Below are positions 1 to 13,979 of a DNA stretch of 64,000 nt, piece after piece. The notes beneath the pieces were generated by a model, which ran no database searches, was not told the DNA's origin, and saw only the letters and a list, made by a program, of their open reading frames with translations. The translations under genes and the position numbers were made by a program. Source of the DNA: Eulemur rufifrons (Eukaryota; Chordata; Mammalia; Primates; Lemuridae); NCBI RefSeq assembly GCF_041146395.1, contig NC_091002.1, positions 9,790,501 to 9,854,500 of the forward strand. The letters are read 5' to 3'. Position 1 is the stretch's first letter; every line of letters starts with the position of its first letter.

Positions 1-739
1 ATTGCAAACTGTAGGGCAGCCATTAAATATTTTTTCTTTTAAATAAGAACTGATATGTTAAGAGAGGAGGGGAAATGGAATCACATATAATATTCAAAAC
101 CAGCAAAGGCAGAAAAAGAGAATATAAAAAAGAAAGATAAAAATAACAAGTGCAATGAATAGAAAACAGTTACAAACACACTATACATTAGTCCAACTAT
201 ATCAATAATTAGTTTCAATGTAAATGTTGTAAATATACCAATCAAAAGACAAAGACTGTCAGAGTGTATTAAAAAAAATAAGATACAACTGTATGTTTTT
301 ACAAGAAACGCACTTTAATGACACACAAGTTAGGTTAGAAGTAAAGGGATAGAGAAAGATATACCATGCTAACACTAATCAAAAGAAAGCTGGGGTAGCT
401 CTACTGATTTCATATGAAACAGTCTTCAGAACAAGAAAAATTATCAGGGACAAAGAGTAGCATTATATAATAACAAAGGGAATTCTTCAAGAAGATGTAA
501 CAATCCTTGATGTTTATGCACTTAGCAATAAAGTGTCAAAATATGAAAGGCAGAATCTGATAGAACTGCAAGGAGAAACAGACACATCCACTATGATAGG
601 GGTGGAGACATCAACATCCTCCTGTCAGTAATTCATACATCCAGCAGGCTGAAAATCATTATGGATACAGCTGAACTGACCAGAACCATCAAACAACTGG
701 ATCTAATAAATGTTTATGGAGTATTTCATCAGAATTCAT
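1..739 (+). mobile_element. Old L1 LINE, 5' part (ORF2 endonuclease region)
   Basis: Reads as decayed L1 ORF2 on the + strand, in the endonuclease-coding region, and continues after the LTR insertion at 1614. Many stops and indels make it inactive. Confidence 0.8.
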
Positions 740-1607
740 TGCGGGGAGTTAGCTATGCTCCCTGCAAAGAGGTTTTTTCCTTCTGGTCGGGTCTCTCAGG
801 CAGGGGTCGTCGCAACGGATGAAAAAATAGTAGGAAACAAATAAAATAATAATAATAATAATACACAGGGCCAAAGATATAGTTTATAAAGTAAAGGTTT
901 ATGAAAACAGACAAAGGAGGAGTCCGGATGGATATATTTCTCCCGTGAAAATATATCAAAGACTGAAACTCCACACAGGTATTTTATAGGGTAGATACAG
1001 GCTCCCGTTGCCAAGGGCAATGGGATTTACATACTAACAGGCAGTTTGGTTTAGGGTCAAAGTCTTCGAAAAGGCTACTTCAAATTCTTTAACTCTATCT
1101 AAGGGAACAATGAGTTACAAACTCTTCTTAGGGCAAACTTCTAAGTTTTATGATAAGGTTATTACTTTAGCAAAAAACAGAGACATCTTGGCTCCAGTGA
1201 TTGTATTCTTGGAGACAGAGAGGATCTCAGAAGTCAACAAGAGCTGTGCCTTGTGTTAATTACTTTAACTGCATGGTTCTGTCTGGGCCTGGCTTGGGCA
1301 TTACCATATCTATTTGATCAGCTCTCACCTCCGGAGGTCTTTGCTGGTCAGCTCTGGCAACCTATGGCCCTAGGTGAAGCCTGTCTTGTCTTTCAAAACA
1401 GGTGAGAACCATAGGCCCAGTTTATAGCTGTCTCTTTGAAATGCAGCTGGTACTGACCAATGAGATGCCCTCCTGAGGCGAGGCAGCTTTTGAGCTAACA
1501 CATTTATTTTTTCTTTAAGGCCAAAGCCTTATTTGACTTCTGAAATCAAATCTTGTCTCCAAAAATACAGGGGGCATTTCTATAACTCAGTATTCTTAGG
1601 CTCAACA
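740..1607 (-). mobile_element. Solo LTR of an endogenous retrovirus, inserted in L1
   Basis: An 868 bp block that interrupts the L1 cleanly. It is flanked by a perfect 6 bp target duplication ATTCAT (734-739 and 1608-1613). It starts with TG and ends with CA in both readings. Read on the minus strand it has a TATA-like box (TATAAAAT at 988-981) and then a transcribed-region-like tail ending at 740. No internal gag, pol or env sequence is present, so it is a solo LTR left by LTR-LTR recombination. The 6 bp duplication suggests a class II (ERVK-like) element; the family name is not known to me. A short (AAT)n run lies near 845-865. Confidence 0.82.
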
Positions 1608-1613
1608 ATTCAT

Positions 1614-4600
1614 CAATATTCACAGAATACAATAGCAGAGTACACATTCTTCTCAAGCTCACACAGAACATTCATCAAGATGTTCCACATTCTGGGCCAT
1701 AAAACGTATATCAACAAATTGAAAAGAATAGAAATCACACAACGTATGCTATCAGACCACAATGGAATTAAATTAGAAATCAATAAAAGAACTATACAGA
1801 AAAACCTACATACACTTGGAAATTAAACAACACCCTTCTCAATAATCCACTGGTCAAAGAAGACATCTCAAGGAAAAATTTAAAATATATTAAAGTGAAT
1901 GAAAATAAAAATGCAGTATACAATATCTGTGGGTTACAGCTAAAGTAGTTCTCAGAGAGAAATTTCTATCACTAAATGCTTATATTAGAAAAGAAGAAAG
2001 GTCTCAAATCTCAGCTTCCACCTCAAGAAACTAGAAAAAAACAGCAAAACGAACTTAAGCAAGCAGAAAAATTAAAATAACAAAGAGAAATCAATTAAAT
2101 TTAAAACAGAAAACTAACAGAAAAAAAGAATCAATGAAACCCAGAGCTGATTTTTGGAGATCAATAAAATTGATAAACCTCTAGCAAGACCAACAAACAG
2201 AAAAAAGGGAAGAGAAGACACAAACTGCCATTATTAGGAATAAAAGAGATTTTTCTTCAAGGGAAAGATTTTAAGAAATAAAAAAAGGAAAAAGTAATAA
2301 AAGAGAATATCTTTAAAGATCCTATAAACATAAAAAGGATTATAAAGAAATACTATGAACTCCACACACATAAATTTAACTACTTAATTAAATGGACCAA
2401 TTTCTTGAAAATCACCAACTATAAGAACATCTCCAAGATCAAATAAATAATCTGTATAGTGGCCCTGTAACTAGCAAAGAAACTGAATTTGTAGATTTAA
2501 AACTTCCACAAAGGAAGTCTCCAGTCCCAGATAGCTTTACCAGCAAATTCTAGCAAACATTTAAATTAGAAATAACACCAATTCTAAACAATATCTTCCA
2601 GAATATAAGAGAGGGGACAACTCGTCCTATCTCATGAGGCCAGAACTACTCTGATGCCAAGACCAGACAATGACAAGGAGTAAAACTCAGACCAATATCC
2701 CTCATGAACATAGACGCAAAATTCCTCAACAAAATATGACACATAAAACTCAGGCATATAATATAATATAAAAATAATAATACACTATGAGGTGGGTTTA
2801 CATCAGAAATGCAAGGCTAATTCAATACTCACAAAATCAATGAGTGATTATTGTAATAACAGACTAAAGAAGAAAAACTACACAATTTTATCAATGGCTG
2901 CAGAAAAAGCAGTCCAAAAATCCAACATCCACTCATGGTAAAAACTCTCAGGGAACAGAATAGGAATAGAAGGGTATTTCCTTAGGCAAATAAAGGGCAT
3001 CTACCAAAAACCCACAGCTAGCATCATACTAGTGAAAGACTGAATGTTTTCCCCAAAAGATTAGGAATAAGGCAGGGATGTCTACTCTCACCACTCCTAT
3101 TCAATGTCATCGGGAAGTCCTAGGCAACACAATGATGGAAAAAGAAATAAAAGGCATACAGATTGGAAAGGAAGAAATAAAATGTACCTATTCATAGATG
3201 ACATGATTATCCACATAGAAAATCCAGGGAATCTACAAAAAAAATCTCCCAAAACTAATAAGTAAATTAGCAAAATCATATAAAAATCAACTGTATTTCT
3301 GTGGACTAGCAACGAAAAGCTGGAAACCAAAATTTATAAAACAACACCATTTACAACATCTCTGCAAAAAAACAGTGAATACTTAGGTAATAATTATAAT
3401 GAAATGAGCAGATCTGTATGCTTAAAAGTACAAAATGCAAATGAAAGAAATCAAAAGAAAATCTAAATGAATTGAGAAACATATATTCTCATGCATTGGA
3501 AGAGTGAATGTAGTTAAGATGTTAATTCTTCCTAAACTGAGCTATAGCTTTAACATAACTCCAATAAAAATCCCAGCAGAATTTTTTTAAAGATAGAGGT
3601 AAGCTGATTCTAAAATGCATCTGGCAAAGGAAAGGCAAAGGAACTATTACAGAACAGCCAAAACTATTTTTCACAAAAGGAATAAAGTTGGAGGATTTGT
3701 ATTACCTAATCTAAAATTTATTTCAGAGCTTCAGTAGTAAAACAGTGTGGTCACACATACATCAATGGAACAGAATCCAGAGAATCCAGCCATACACTCA
3801 CAAATTTGGTCATTTGATCTCTGACAAAGTTGCAAAAGCAGTTCAATAGAGTTAGAATAGTTTTTACAACAAGAAATGTTGGAACAACTGAATATCCATA
3901 TGCACAAAGAAGAATAAACCTCAACCTAAAGCTCACATCTTATACAAAAATTAACTCAACATTTATCATTGATCTAAATGTAAAATATAAAATGACAACA
4001 CTTTTAGAAGAAAATATGCAGAGAAGTCTTTATGGCCTGGGGTTAGGCAATGAGTGCTTAGATAAGACACAGAAAGTACATTCCATAAAACACACACTGA
4101 TAAACTAGATTCCAGCAAAATTAAAAACTTCTGCTGTACGGAAATCACGCTCAGGCACTGAAAAAACAGCCATAGACTAAGAGAACACATTTGCAAACCA
4201 CATACCCAACAAATTCAGAATATATAAAGAACTATAAAAACTAAAAATAAAATAACCTAATTTACCAAAAAAAAAAAAAAATTGCAAGAGACTGGTACAG
4301 ACACACTTCATCAAAGAAGATACATGGATGGCAAATAAGCACATGAGAAAATGTTCTACGTTATTCACCATAAGAGAAATGTAAATTAAAATTGCAATGA
4401 GAAGCACTACAAGTCTATTAAAATAGCTAAAATTGAATTTTTTTTTAAATTGCCATATCAAGAGCTGGCAGGAGAGCAAATGAAGTTCTCATACGTGAGA
4501 ACAGGAGTAGGAATGCAACAGTCAGCCTGGAAAAGAATGCGGTTTCTTAAAAAATTAAACAGACTTCCCATGTGACCCAGCAATCCCACACCTAAGTATT

Positions 4601-5035
4601 TACCCTAGAGAGATGAAAACATGTTAACACAAAGCCCATACACAAATGTTTTACAGCTGCTGTATTCACAATCATCAGAAATTGGAAACAGTCCTAATGT
4701 CCTCCAACATGTGAACAGATTAAAAGGAACAAATTACTAAAACGTGCAACAACACACACCATAAATACTGAGTGAAAGACGCCAGTTTGGAAAGGTTACA
4801 TGCTGTAAGATTCCATTTATGTGACATTCAGAAAAGGCAAAGCTACAGGGATGGAGCACAGGTCAGAGAAGGGCAGGGTTAGCACTGCAAAGGGCAGTAA
4901 ATGTGTTTGGGGTGGGGGAACTATTCTATCTTCTCACTGTGGTTACAGTTATGCAAATGTATACACATGCTACAACTCTTAGAATTGTACACACACATGC
5001 ACATGTAAGTCAATTTTAGTGGAGGCAATTTTTTT
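1614..5035 (+). mobile_element. Old L1 LINE, remainder (ORF2 and 3' end, L1M type)
   Basis: Continuation of the same L1. It carries the ORF2 endonuclease end, the reverse transcriptase region (around 3060-3240, including the coding for the LFIDDM-like catalytic stretch on the + strand) and the C-terminal region to about 4700. It ends in an L1M-like 3' UTR with ACACACACATGCACATG near 4990. Frames are broken throughout. Confidence 0.8.
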
Positions 5036-6931
5036 AAAGGGAGAGAGATCATATTCTAGAAATTTCTGCTTTCAACCCTGTAACATTAGGCCCTGGAAGC
5101 AAGGGAACACAAGGATCTGGCTGCTGTCTTGGAATGGGAAAAAACAGAATAAAACACATACTAAGTTTCAATAAATTACCCTACTGCAGGTTTATACATG
5201 CTAAGAAGTTTATACACAGTTTTATTAAACAAAATAATTTACATTTACCCCAGAGGGTCTGTGATAATCAGTTTCCCAAAAGGGCTCCACGGCACTCAGC
5301 TGGGGCAGCGACAGTGTGGAATGCTGGTACGGGAAGTGACAACTGTCCAATGGCAGATTGACGCCAGGGCTGGCCTCAGAGCATGGGAGGACAGGACCGC
5401 TCATTAAATGGAGGTGAGCGGGTCACCTCCTCCTTAGAGAGACGTGGGTGCAGATCCGTTGTGAGAGAGACACCTGAGAGGACAAGGGCTGGTAACCTAC
5501 ATTCCACCTTTGAACCAGAAGGCACAGACTTGAGCTGGAGCAAGCAGGAAAGCAGGGGAAGCAGAGGCATAAAGAGCGTCCTCCTGAATGCAGCTTCGTG
5601 ACAGCATGAGCCCTACCACCCTTATTGTCATGGAAATGTCATGACTGGTCACAGAACCACCCAGAGCTTCCCCAGTTAGCTAGCTGGAGCGTCTGATTCT
5701 CTATCAAAGCTAGGGAGTCCAGAGGAGAATTCATACAGACACTGTCTTTTTATTTCTTTTTCAAAATGTCTGAGATCCAGGGCAAGTGGATGTTATTACC
5801 GTGAAAAAACATTACAACTGCTCTTTAAACAGGTGAGTGTTGCTGTGAAAACTCCTTGTTCGCATATTCTTAGTGAGTAAAACCAGGCAGTCGGCCGGAT
5901 GAGGATGCTGCGGCTTACAACAGCTTCTTCACTCCTGAAGAACCACATCAAGATATCCAGAAAAAGAGAGATTGATTACCCAAGGGCATAATCTAGCTTT
6001 TCATTATAACAAATAAGCACATGTTTCATAGACCCGGTATTGCTAATCATTAAGGAAACACAATTAAAACAACTTGAGAAAGGGCTTCCCCCCGTTTCAT
6101 GGTGGGCAAGGTGAGACGATTCCATGCGTCTGGCACTGGGGCCACGGGGTGGGCCTGTGTGAGCCAGGCCAGTCCAGACCCTCCGGTGCCCCTCGAAGGA
6201 ACAAATGGCAGATGAGCCAGCAGGGAGGTCCTGATCAGAGACCCCACTGCATTCCCAGCCCATCAGCAACCCGAATACACAGTGACAGGACTCCAGGAAA
6301 GGAGGATGCAGATATTTCATATCCAAAAAGAAGGAAAACAGGAAAATGTGGAAACTCTTCATAGGATGCTACTTTAAAAGTTTCTTTCGCTCAGAAAAAA
6401 AGCAAAAGCCTAACAAAAGGGAAACACAGCGCATCATGGCATATGTGTTTCCAACAGAGGTGGAGAGCCAGCAAGCACATGAACTGCGTCAACACGCAAA
6501 CACTTATCTATTAAAAATACTCAAATTAGTAGAACAAAGCAGAAGTTCCAGCACACACAGTTTTCAACTCTGCAAAATACCAGTGTACACACCAGAGGAC
6601 ATGAGGACACACTGGAGGGTCATGACAAGGTCTTGGTCAATATAGCCTATTCCTTTAAGTTACCCAAGTTTATAACTTTTTGAAGTATTTGCACATCTTG
6701 CCATTTTGAGTAGTTTCTCTTTGTGGGACAACTGTTGCAATTTATTTTTGTTTCAGTCAAGTGACCTTAAAGGTTGAGGGAGAAAAATAAAAGGGGCCCC
6801 AGCAGATTTTCTTAATACGCACCCCCTCCAGCCACACAGGTCATGGGGTCCAGTCTCTAGGCAGGCTGAGCCATTGGAGAGATGTCTCTACCTTTGACCC
6901 CTCACTAGGGTGCTTGCATTTGCTAATTATC

Positions 6932-6933
<2 letters not shown>
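5036..6933. other. Unassigned non-coding stretch
   Basis: No gene, RNA or clear interspersed repeat was recognised here. The small open frames on both strands overlap each other and have no recognisable domain. If the NINL inference is right, this is NINL intron 1. Confidence 0.5.
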
Positions 6934-6962
<29 letters not shown>

Positions 6963-7280
6963 AGACAGAGTCTCACTCTGTTGCCCTGGCTGGAGTGTCC
7001 AGGCTTCAGCCTAGTTCACAACAACCTCAAACTCCTGGGCTCAAGCGATCCTCCTGCCTCAGCCTCCCAAGTAGCTGGGACTACAGGCGCGTGCCACTGC
7101 GCCCGGCTAAGTTTTTTTATTTTTAGTTGTCTGGCTAATTTCTTTTTTTTTTTAGTAGAGATGGGAGATGGGGTCTCGCTCTTGCTCAGGCTGATCTCGA
7201 ACTCCTGACCTCAAGCAATCCTCCTGCCTCAGCCTCCCAGAGTGCTAGGATTACAGGCATGAGCCACCACACCTGGCCAA
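6934..7280 (-). mobile_element. Alu SINE (lemur-type), antisense
   Basis: Starts as poly-T then GAGACAGAGTCTCACTCTG and ends in ACACCTGGCC, the reverse complement of an Alu head. It carries the lemur-type middle segment. Flanked by the 11 bp duplication CTAATTATCTT (6923-6933, 7281-7291). Confidence 0.93.
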
Positions 7281-7309
7281 CTAATTATCTTTTGAATAAT
7301 ATAAATAAT

Positions 7310-7530
7310 ATTGCTAAGCACTCATCATGTAATGGGCACATTTCTAAGCACTTAGGAATTTAGCTTTGTGAGGAATGCACTATTATTATCCCAATTTTAT
7401 AGGTGAGGAAATTGAGGTACAGAAAAGCTAAGTAATTGGCCCAAAGTCACAACTTTGGTCTAACTCCAACTTAGCGAGGTCTAACTCTGGAGTTGGAACA
7501 CCAACCCTTACATACTGCCTCATGCCTATT
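7310..7530 (-). repeat. MIR SINE remnant
   Basis: Contains the antisense MIR core, TATTATTATCCCAATTTTAT followed by GAGGAAATTGAGG-like and CCCAAAGTCAC-like segments, in the correct order. Confidence 0.7.
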
Positions 7531-8754
7531 AATAGCACACAAACATATAAAGTAGTTTTGAATATTTTTTAAAAAGCTTTTCCATGAAGTTAAGTGTAGG
7601 AATTTGAGATTCAGAATATATGGAAAAATATCTCTTCCAGCTCTAAACCAAACCAGAAAGTCCTAATGTCATGGAAAAATCTGCATCAGTAAATCTGATT
7701 ATAAGGAGAGAACATTAACTTGAATACACCCCCAAATTAAAAAGCAATACTTCAACCAAACATTCCATGTCCCCATCCATTCTTCTATTCAGCTGTAATA
7801 AAACAGCGGGACACTTTGTCTTCAGCAGACCAGGGTATAACTTTTCTTGTTTCATATTGGATATAAAGACAATAAGAGAATAAACTAACACAGCCTATAA
7901 AATCTATGTTAGAAAACCCTAAGAATAATTTACCCCTCTACTCTTGATTATTCCAACTTTCATGTCTGAAATTCCAGCCACACAATGAGCCTAAAGGCAC
8001 AACAAACACTGCTGCTCTCCTTTGCTCTCTACACATATTTAAAAGTCCACAGAATCTGACAGAGGGCTAAATATTTTGGGTTTCCACTTCTAAAGACTGA
8101 GCCTGCTGTGAAGGTCAGTGTCAACACCAACAACTCAAAGTGAATTCTGAATTGCCAAGAACTAGTCATCCTAAATGCAGACAAAATGTAGCAGCCCAAA
8201 AAACCAGGCCATGGGGAAACCACTGTATTTTGCTGTTGCAACTACTTGAAGTCCATGCCAAACAAAATAAACTAAAATAAAGTTACAATCCTGGGCAGAT
8301 GCAAAGATTCCCCTGAGTCAAACAGAACTACGTAACACTTAAAAAGACTTAGGATGGAACCATTTCTAAGTCTAACATATGCAGGATTCAAGGTCTCAGG
8401 AGATCTGACAAGTTTCCAACTCTGCCTTGACTCAGGACCCTGCAGCAGATGGAGCCCCAGAGCTATCAGGCCACTGGACTTTCTATACAACGTACCTGTT
8501 CGTGGTGGTAAGGAATAAATTCCTTGCAAACATTCAGAGTAAAATCACTCAGAAGCTGCCACCAGCACAGGCAAGAAATTGGGAGGAAGTGCTGGGAGTC
8601 GGGAAGTGGAGAAGCCGACCCCGCCTGTCCTTCTCTGACACCTGAGCTCAGAGCTGGTTGCTTAATGGGCATCCATTATTTGAATGACTCCAGTATAAAT
8701 GACTTTTTCAAAGATCCTCCTATTTGAAGTCACAGAATTTCAGAACTTTATGGC
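7531..8754. other. Unassigned non-coding stretch
   Basis: No recognisable gene or repeat. Short open frames on both strands lack domains or splice context that I can support. Confidence 0.4.
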
Positions 8755-8900
8755 ACCCTAAGTTGCCTCGTTCATTATCTTAACTGACTTGGGAAAACCA
8801 TTCTCACTCACTTGACAAATGAGGAAAATGAAGCACAGATAATTGGATCCCAAAGTCATTTCAAGAAATAAGCAGAGTTCAAACCAGTATCCGCACCGAG
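8755..8900 (-). repeat. Probable MIR remnant
   Basis: Weak antisense MIR-like order: ATTATC..., TGACAAATGAGGAAAATGAA, then a CCAAAGTCATTT-like and a CAAACCAGTATCC-like end. Highly diverged. Confidence 0.45.
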
Positions 8901-9277
8901 GCGTGCCCACCCCATCTCCCTTGTGCATGCCCCACTTTAAGGGCAGAGTCCTGGTCCTGGACGGGTCCCTGAGGGCCTCCCATTGGACATTTTGGACCAT
9001 CACTGCCTAAAAATCAGTTTCTGCCCCTGAGGCAGGAAGCACAGACGAAGAGCAGGTTGGTGTGGTGGAGGTGAAGACAGAAATTCAGTCTGGAAAATGC
9101 TGAGTCTGAAATATCTACCAGACGCAAGGAATTGAGCCAGGCAGTATCTGGCCTGGAGTGCAGACGTGGGCATGAGGAGCAGAAAAAACTTCATATACTA
9201 AGTTACTAAAAGGACGGTCTTCTTTTTTCCCCACTTCTTTGGATAATGGAGCCGGAGAAAAATACCGTATTTCATCA

Positions 9278-10130
<853 letters not shown>

Positions 10131-11464
10131 ATATCAGAGTCTCGATTTACCTCTACAGTTGGAAATAATGAAAATTCAATAGGAACTTAACATATATCAA
10201 GAACTGCTTCATTTCAAAGCCACATGGCAGCCTACAACCATCAACTGTGTTTTTAGACTTTGCCATAGCGATAGGCCTGGCTGGTCTTGAATTATGTAGG
10301 CTGTAGACCGTGTCCACTTCAGTCCCAACCCTGCAAACACCCCGCTGGAGGCAGTTTCCTGAGGGAGCACTTCCAGAAATGAAATGACCAGTAACTATGC
10401 CAGTATCATAGACTGTGGGGTTCAGAAATCAGGCATCCATATTTCTGACCCTGGCTAGAGTCCGAGAGGAAAACTCAACCTGTCACTTCCCTTCCTTTAG
10501 GTCCATGGAGAGCAGAAAAAGGTCACCTGAACCCAGGGAGCTAACTGGCCAAGCTGCAGCCTCCCTCAGGAATCCTGGAGCAGAAGGCGCCACCTTCCTT
10601 GTTATCACAGACAGGGAGTCCTCAGTTTCACGCGGAGCCTGTTCAAGGTCCTGTCATCTCTCCCACGTTGGGGGACTGGTGTGCTGCCCATTTTTATCTG
10701 CCTAGTTTTGCCCTCCTCCAGGAACACAGCTGGAAGCCCCAAGGCCACATGGCCAGACAGTACAGCAGGTCCCTCCTCGGGCCACCTGAGTACAGGGCAG
10801 GAAGAGACATTCTGGATACAAGGAGCTCTCCTGAGGCTGTGACACCATCTCACTGAGTCTAGACTGAGCAGATTCCCTGTTGATTTTTAAATAATTTATA
10901 ATTATTTACTACATTCCTGTGCTCTTAAAACTAAAACTATCATCAGTAAATGTTTCATTATATTGTTTGAAGCTGGTTCTCCTGTCTGTGGTATGATGCC
11001 ATCTGTGACCCCAAGGGAGATGGGGCTGGCAGAGGCTCAGGGCTTGTCACCATCCTGATCCCAGCAGCAGACTCCTCTCTAAAAGGGTATTTCAGTGGGC
11101 AGGTACACACACACAAAGCCCATGAGAAGCCAAGGACAATTCATTAAGTCATCAATACTCTTGCTTAACAATGAAATTTGACTGAGCAGTAAAGCTTAAG
11201 CAAAAAAATAAAACAAAATAAAATTGGAGTTTGAGTTAATAATTCCCATATTGCTCCTTGCCTAGCATGTGCAGATGGGATCCCATTAATCACAGTTGAT
11301 TACCACGCTGAAAACACACGACTTTCTTTCTAAGGTAAAGAAATCATCTAGTCTCTCTGAGGCAGTGAGTGTCTGGTGGAAACCCCACCATGCTGGGAGA
11401 TCACACAGCCTAGTGGGGGGCGTAGTGGGGGGTGTGGAATCTGCAGAGAGCCTGTCTGGACCAG
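10131..11464. other. Unassigned non-coding stretch
   Basis: No gene or clear repeat seen. Small overlapping open frames on both strands near 10415-10856 have no recognisable domain. Confidence 0.4.
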
Positions 11465-11640
11465 GGCACCCCTGACCTCCCATGTGTCCTTGGGCGTGTT
11501 ATTAACCTCTCTGACCCTCCAGCTCCCCGTCTGTGAGACGGGGGCAGCAGGACGTCCTTGCCCAACTGCTGTGAGCACTTCATGAAAGAATTTACCAAAA
11601 GCACTGAGAACAGTGCCTGGTACGTACTGAATGCTCATTC
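11465..11640 (+). repeat. MIR SINE remnant
   Basis: Sense MIR order: TTAACCTCTCTGACC, CTGTGAGACGGGG, GAACAGTGCCTGG and TGAATGCTCATTC. Confidence 0.7.
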
Positions 11641-12392
11641 AAATTTTAAAACAAGAGACCTGGGCTCTATTTCTGACAGCCACGACCAGCACACAAAGCC
11701 ATGTGCGGGGACCTGGTAGAGGTGACCTGCTACCTGTGTGGCGAAGCCCACACAGCCCTCCACTGACTGGGCACCTAAAGCCTGCCCTCCTCCAGCCCCA
11801 GGCCACCCTGCCTCTGGGGAGGGGCACCAGGCAAGTGCCTGCCCCACTTCTGGGGGACTGATTCAAATGACCCGTGACTCCGCCTGTGGCTCCACCCAGC
11901 CTGGCTGGAGGCACCAGTGTTACTCCTCCTACTTAAGGGAGCCACGGAAGCCAACCTCTCGTGAGACGCTGTGCACAGAAGAGAAGCCACCTGGGTCTCC
12001 AAAGGCTAGTTCAGCCCTGGAGCCGTCCATACTGAAGCCCTGGACTTTTCTTCTGGGACCTCCCTGCTTGTTTAAACCATACTTGGGTTTTCCATCACTG
12101 GCAGCTAAAACATCCTAACTGATGTACAGTTACAAATGTAAAATTCTCTATTGGAGGCTTATAAATCTAGAGATTTTGAAGAATGATTTCCCCTCAGATC
12201 TTTAACAGTAACAATAAATGATGACCACTCTGGGAAACTCCAACTAACCAAAATCATTACTCGCTCAACAAAGCTGATCTCAAAATAAGGTAACTGGGTT
12301 ATGAGAGGATGTGCCACATTACCAAATAAATTGCCAGTTTCCTATTATGGGATACAAAATAACAATCAATGAGCAAAAACTGGTATATACCA

Positions 12393-12450
12393 GAGCTTCT
12401 CAAACTTGAGGGCATCAGAAGTACTGGAGGGCTTTGGTTTATTTGAGAAA
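12393..12450 (+). repeat. Short MER5-like (hAT) fragment
   Basis: GAGCTTCTCAAACTTGAGGG then CATCAGAAGTACTGGAGGGC resembles the start of MER5-type hAT-Charlie elements. It is short, so family level only. Confidence 0.5.
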
Positions 12451-13979
12451 CTAACAAATGATTTTAACTCAAGGGAGACTATACACCAGTCTTGAGGAAA
12501 GAAGCAGCTTCACCTGGGGGTCACCACCACCCTTCTGAAGTCTGAGGAAGGACAACCCAGGTTGAGAGAGAGGAAAGTACAACCAGACAACACCAGATGC
12601 ATAAGAGGATCAAAATACAAGCCATGCTCCTAAAAATTCCTCTGTGCCATAAAAGGTCCCTGTGGACCCCTGTGGATTCACAAACAACAACAGTCAGAAT
12701 ACAGGAGGCTCAAGGATGGGGAAGGAAAGCCCTCTTCCAAAGAGCTCCAGGCAGCATCTGACCCAAAGTTTTGGCTTCCTGCTTGTGATTAACCAAATCT
12801 CTGCCCTTGAGCCTGAATTTCTAATTCGTACTTAAAGCCAAGGACTAAGCTAAAGTCAAACCTGGAGTTCAGTTATGTCCACTGCTGCTCAACTTTGCAT
12901 GGAATAACCAAGAAATTGAACAGCAAAGTGGCCACACTGCTGGAAATGCCCTTCCAGGCTGGATGACACTATCCCTCCAACCAGGGAGTCTCTCCACTTT
13001 CCTGACTCCCCCTCTGACAATTTCAGTTCAGGTGTGAGGCCAGGCTACTGCTTCTGTTTTTGCCTCCTGCTTCCAAATCTTTCTTGAGTCAGGGAAGAAG
13101 AGACATACCTAGCAGCCACTTGCTCACAGCAAGATCCAAGGTAGAAAGAATGCGCTCAGAGGGAATCCTCACATGCCCTAAGTCTCAACTGCCACTTGTG
13201 CCATCTTAAAAAAATTTTAAAAAGAACCATCCACCAGCCAGCATCTAAACCCACTCACCACAAAAGGAGAAGGTCTGGACACTTACAACAGTTAGAACTC
13301 TGTCACTCTTGTTATTCTATTTTCCACCACCAAACGTACTTAAGGATGCAGAACAAAGGACACACCAATGGATGTCAACATGCTGTTAGCAAATGACCAT
13401 GTCAATCCATCCACCTCTGAGCAGCTCTGCAAATCACAGTGTATAGTGGTAAATAGGAGTTAGGGAAAACGGTTTTCCATCAAAGTTTACATAAACTCCT
13501 TAATTAATTTTTTTTAAATCCTAATTTTTCCTCTTTAAAGTGTTCTCTAATTTGATGGTGTTAAATGTTATGTGAAGTTCAAGTTCCTCGGACAAGGCTT
13601 GCCGCTTTCTCATTCTGCAAAAAAGCTACTATCCTCTAATTTTTTATCAAACCTGAACTTTATATAAACACACACATCCCACTTTTATTTGCCAGTAGAG
13701 ACCAGATTAGTCTGTAATAGTTTAAACCATTAATAGATGATGTATACATCAAACAGAAAAGGGACAGGAGGGGTAAGTAGACTGCTTCCGTAACAGCCTG
13801 AGAATTTTCCTTTTAATATCACACATTCTTGCACACAGTTCATAAAACTGCTAGGCTGCTGACTTAGTGTTCTGTTTAACAGATCTGTATTAACTATCAA
13901 CTTTTAAATTTTTTTTCTACTTTTAAAAGTATCATAAATCCAAAGTGAAAAACCTGTAAATCACAGCAAAGGCCTCTAA
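12451..13979. other. Unassigned non-coding stretch upstream of CpG island 1
   Basis: No gene or well-matching repeat recognised. Short frames only. Confidence 0.4.

Noticed and set aside
1533..1826. 97-codon frame
   Set aside because: It spans the junction of the solo LTR and the old L1, so it is a chance fusion of two repeats.
5134..6645. Overlapping small frames as possible NINL coding exons
   Set aside because: None reads like the EF-hand or coiled-coil sequence expected for NINL, and no paired splice sites were convincing.
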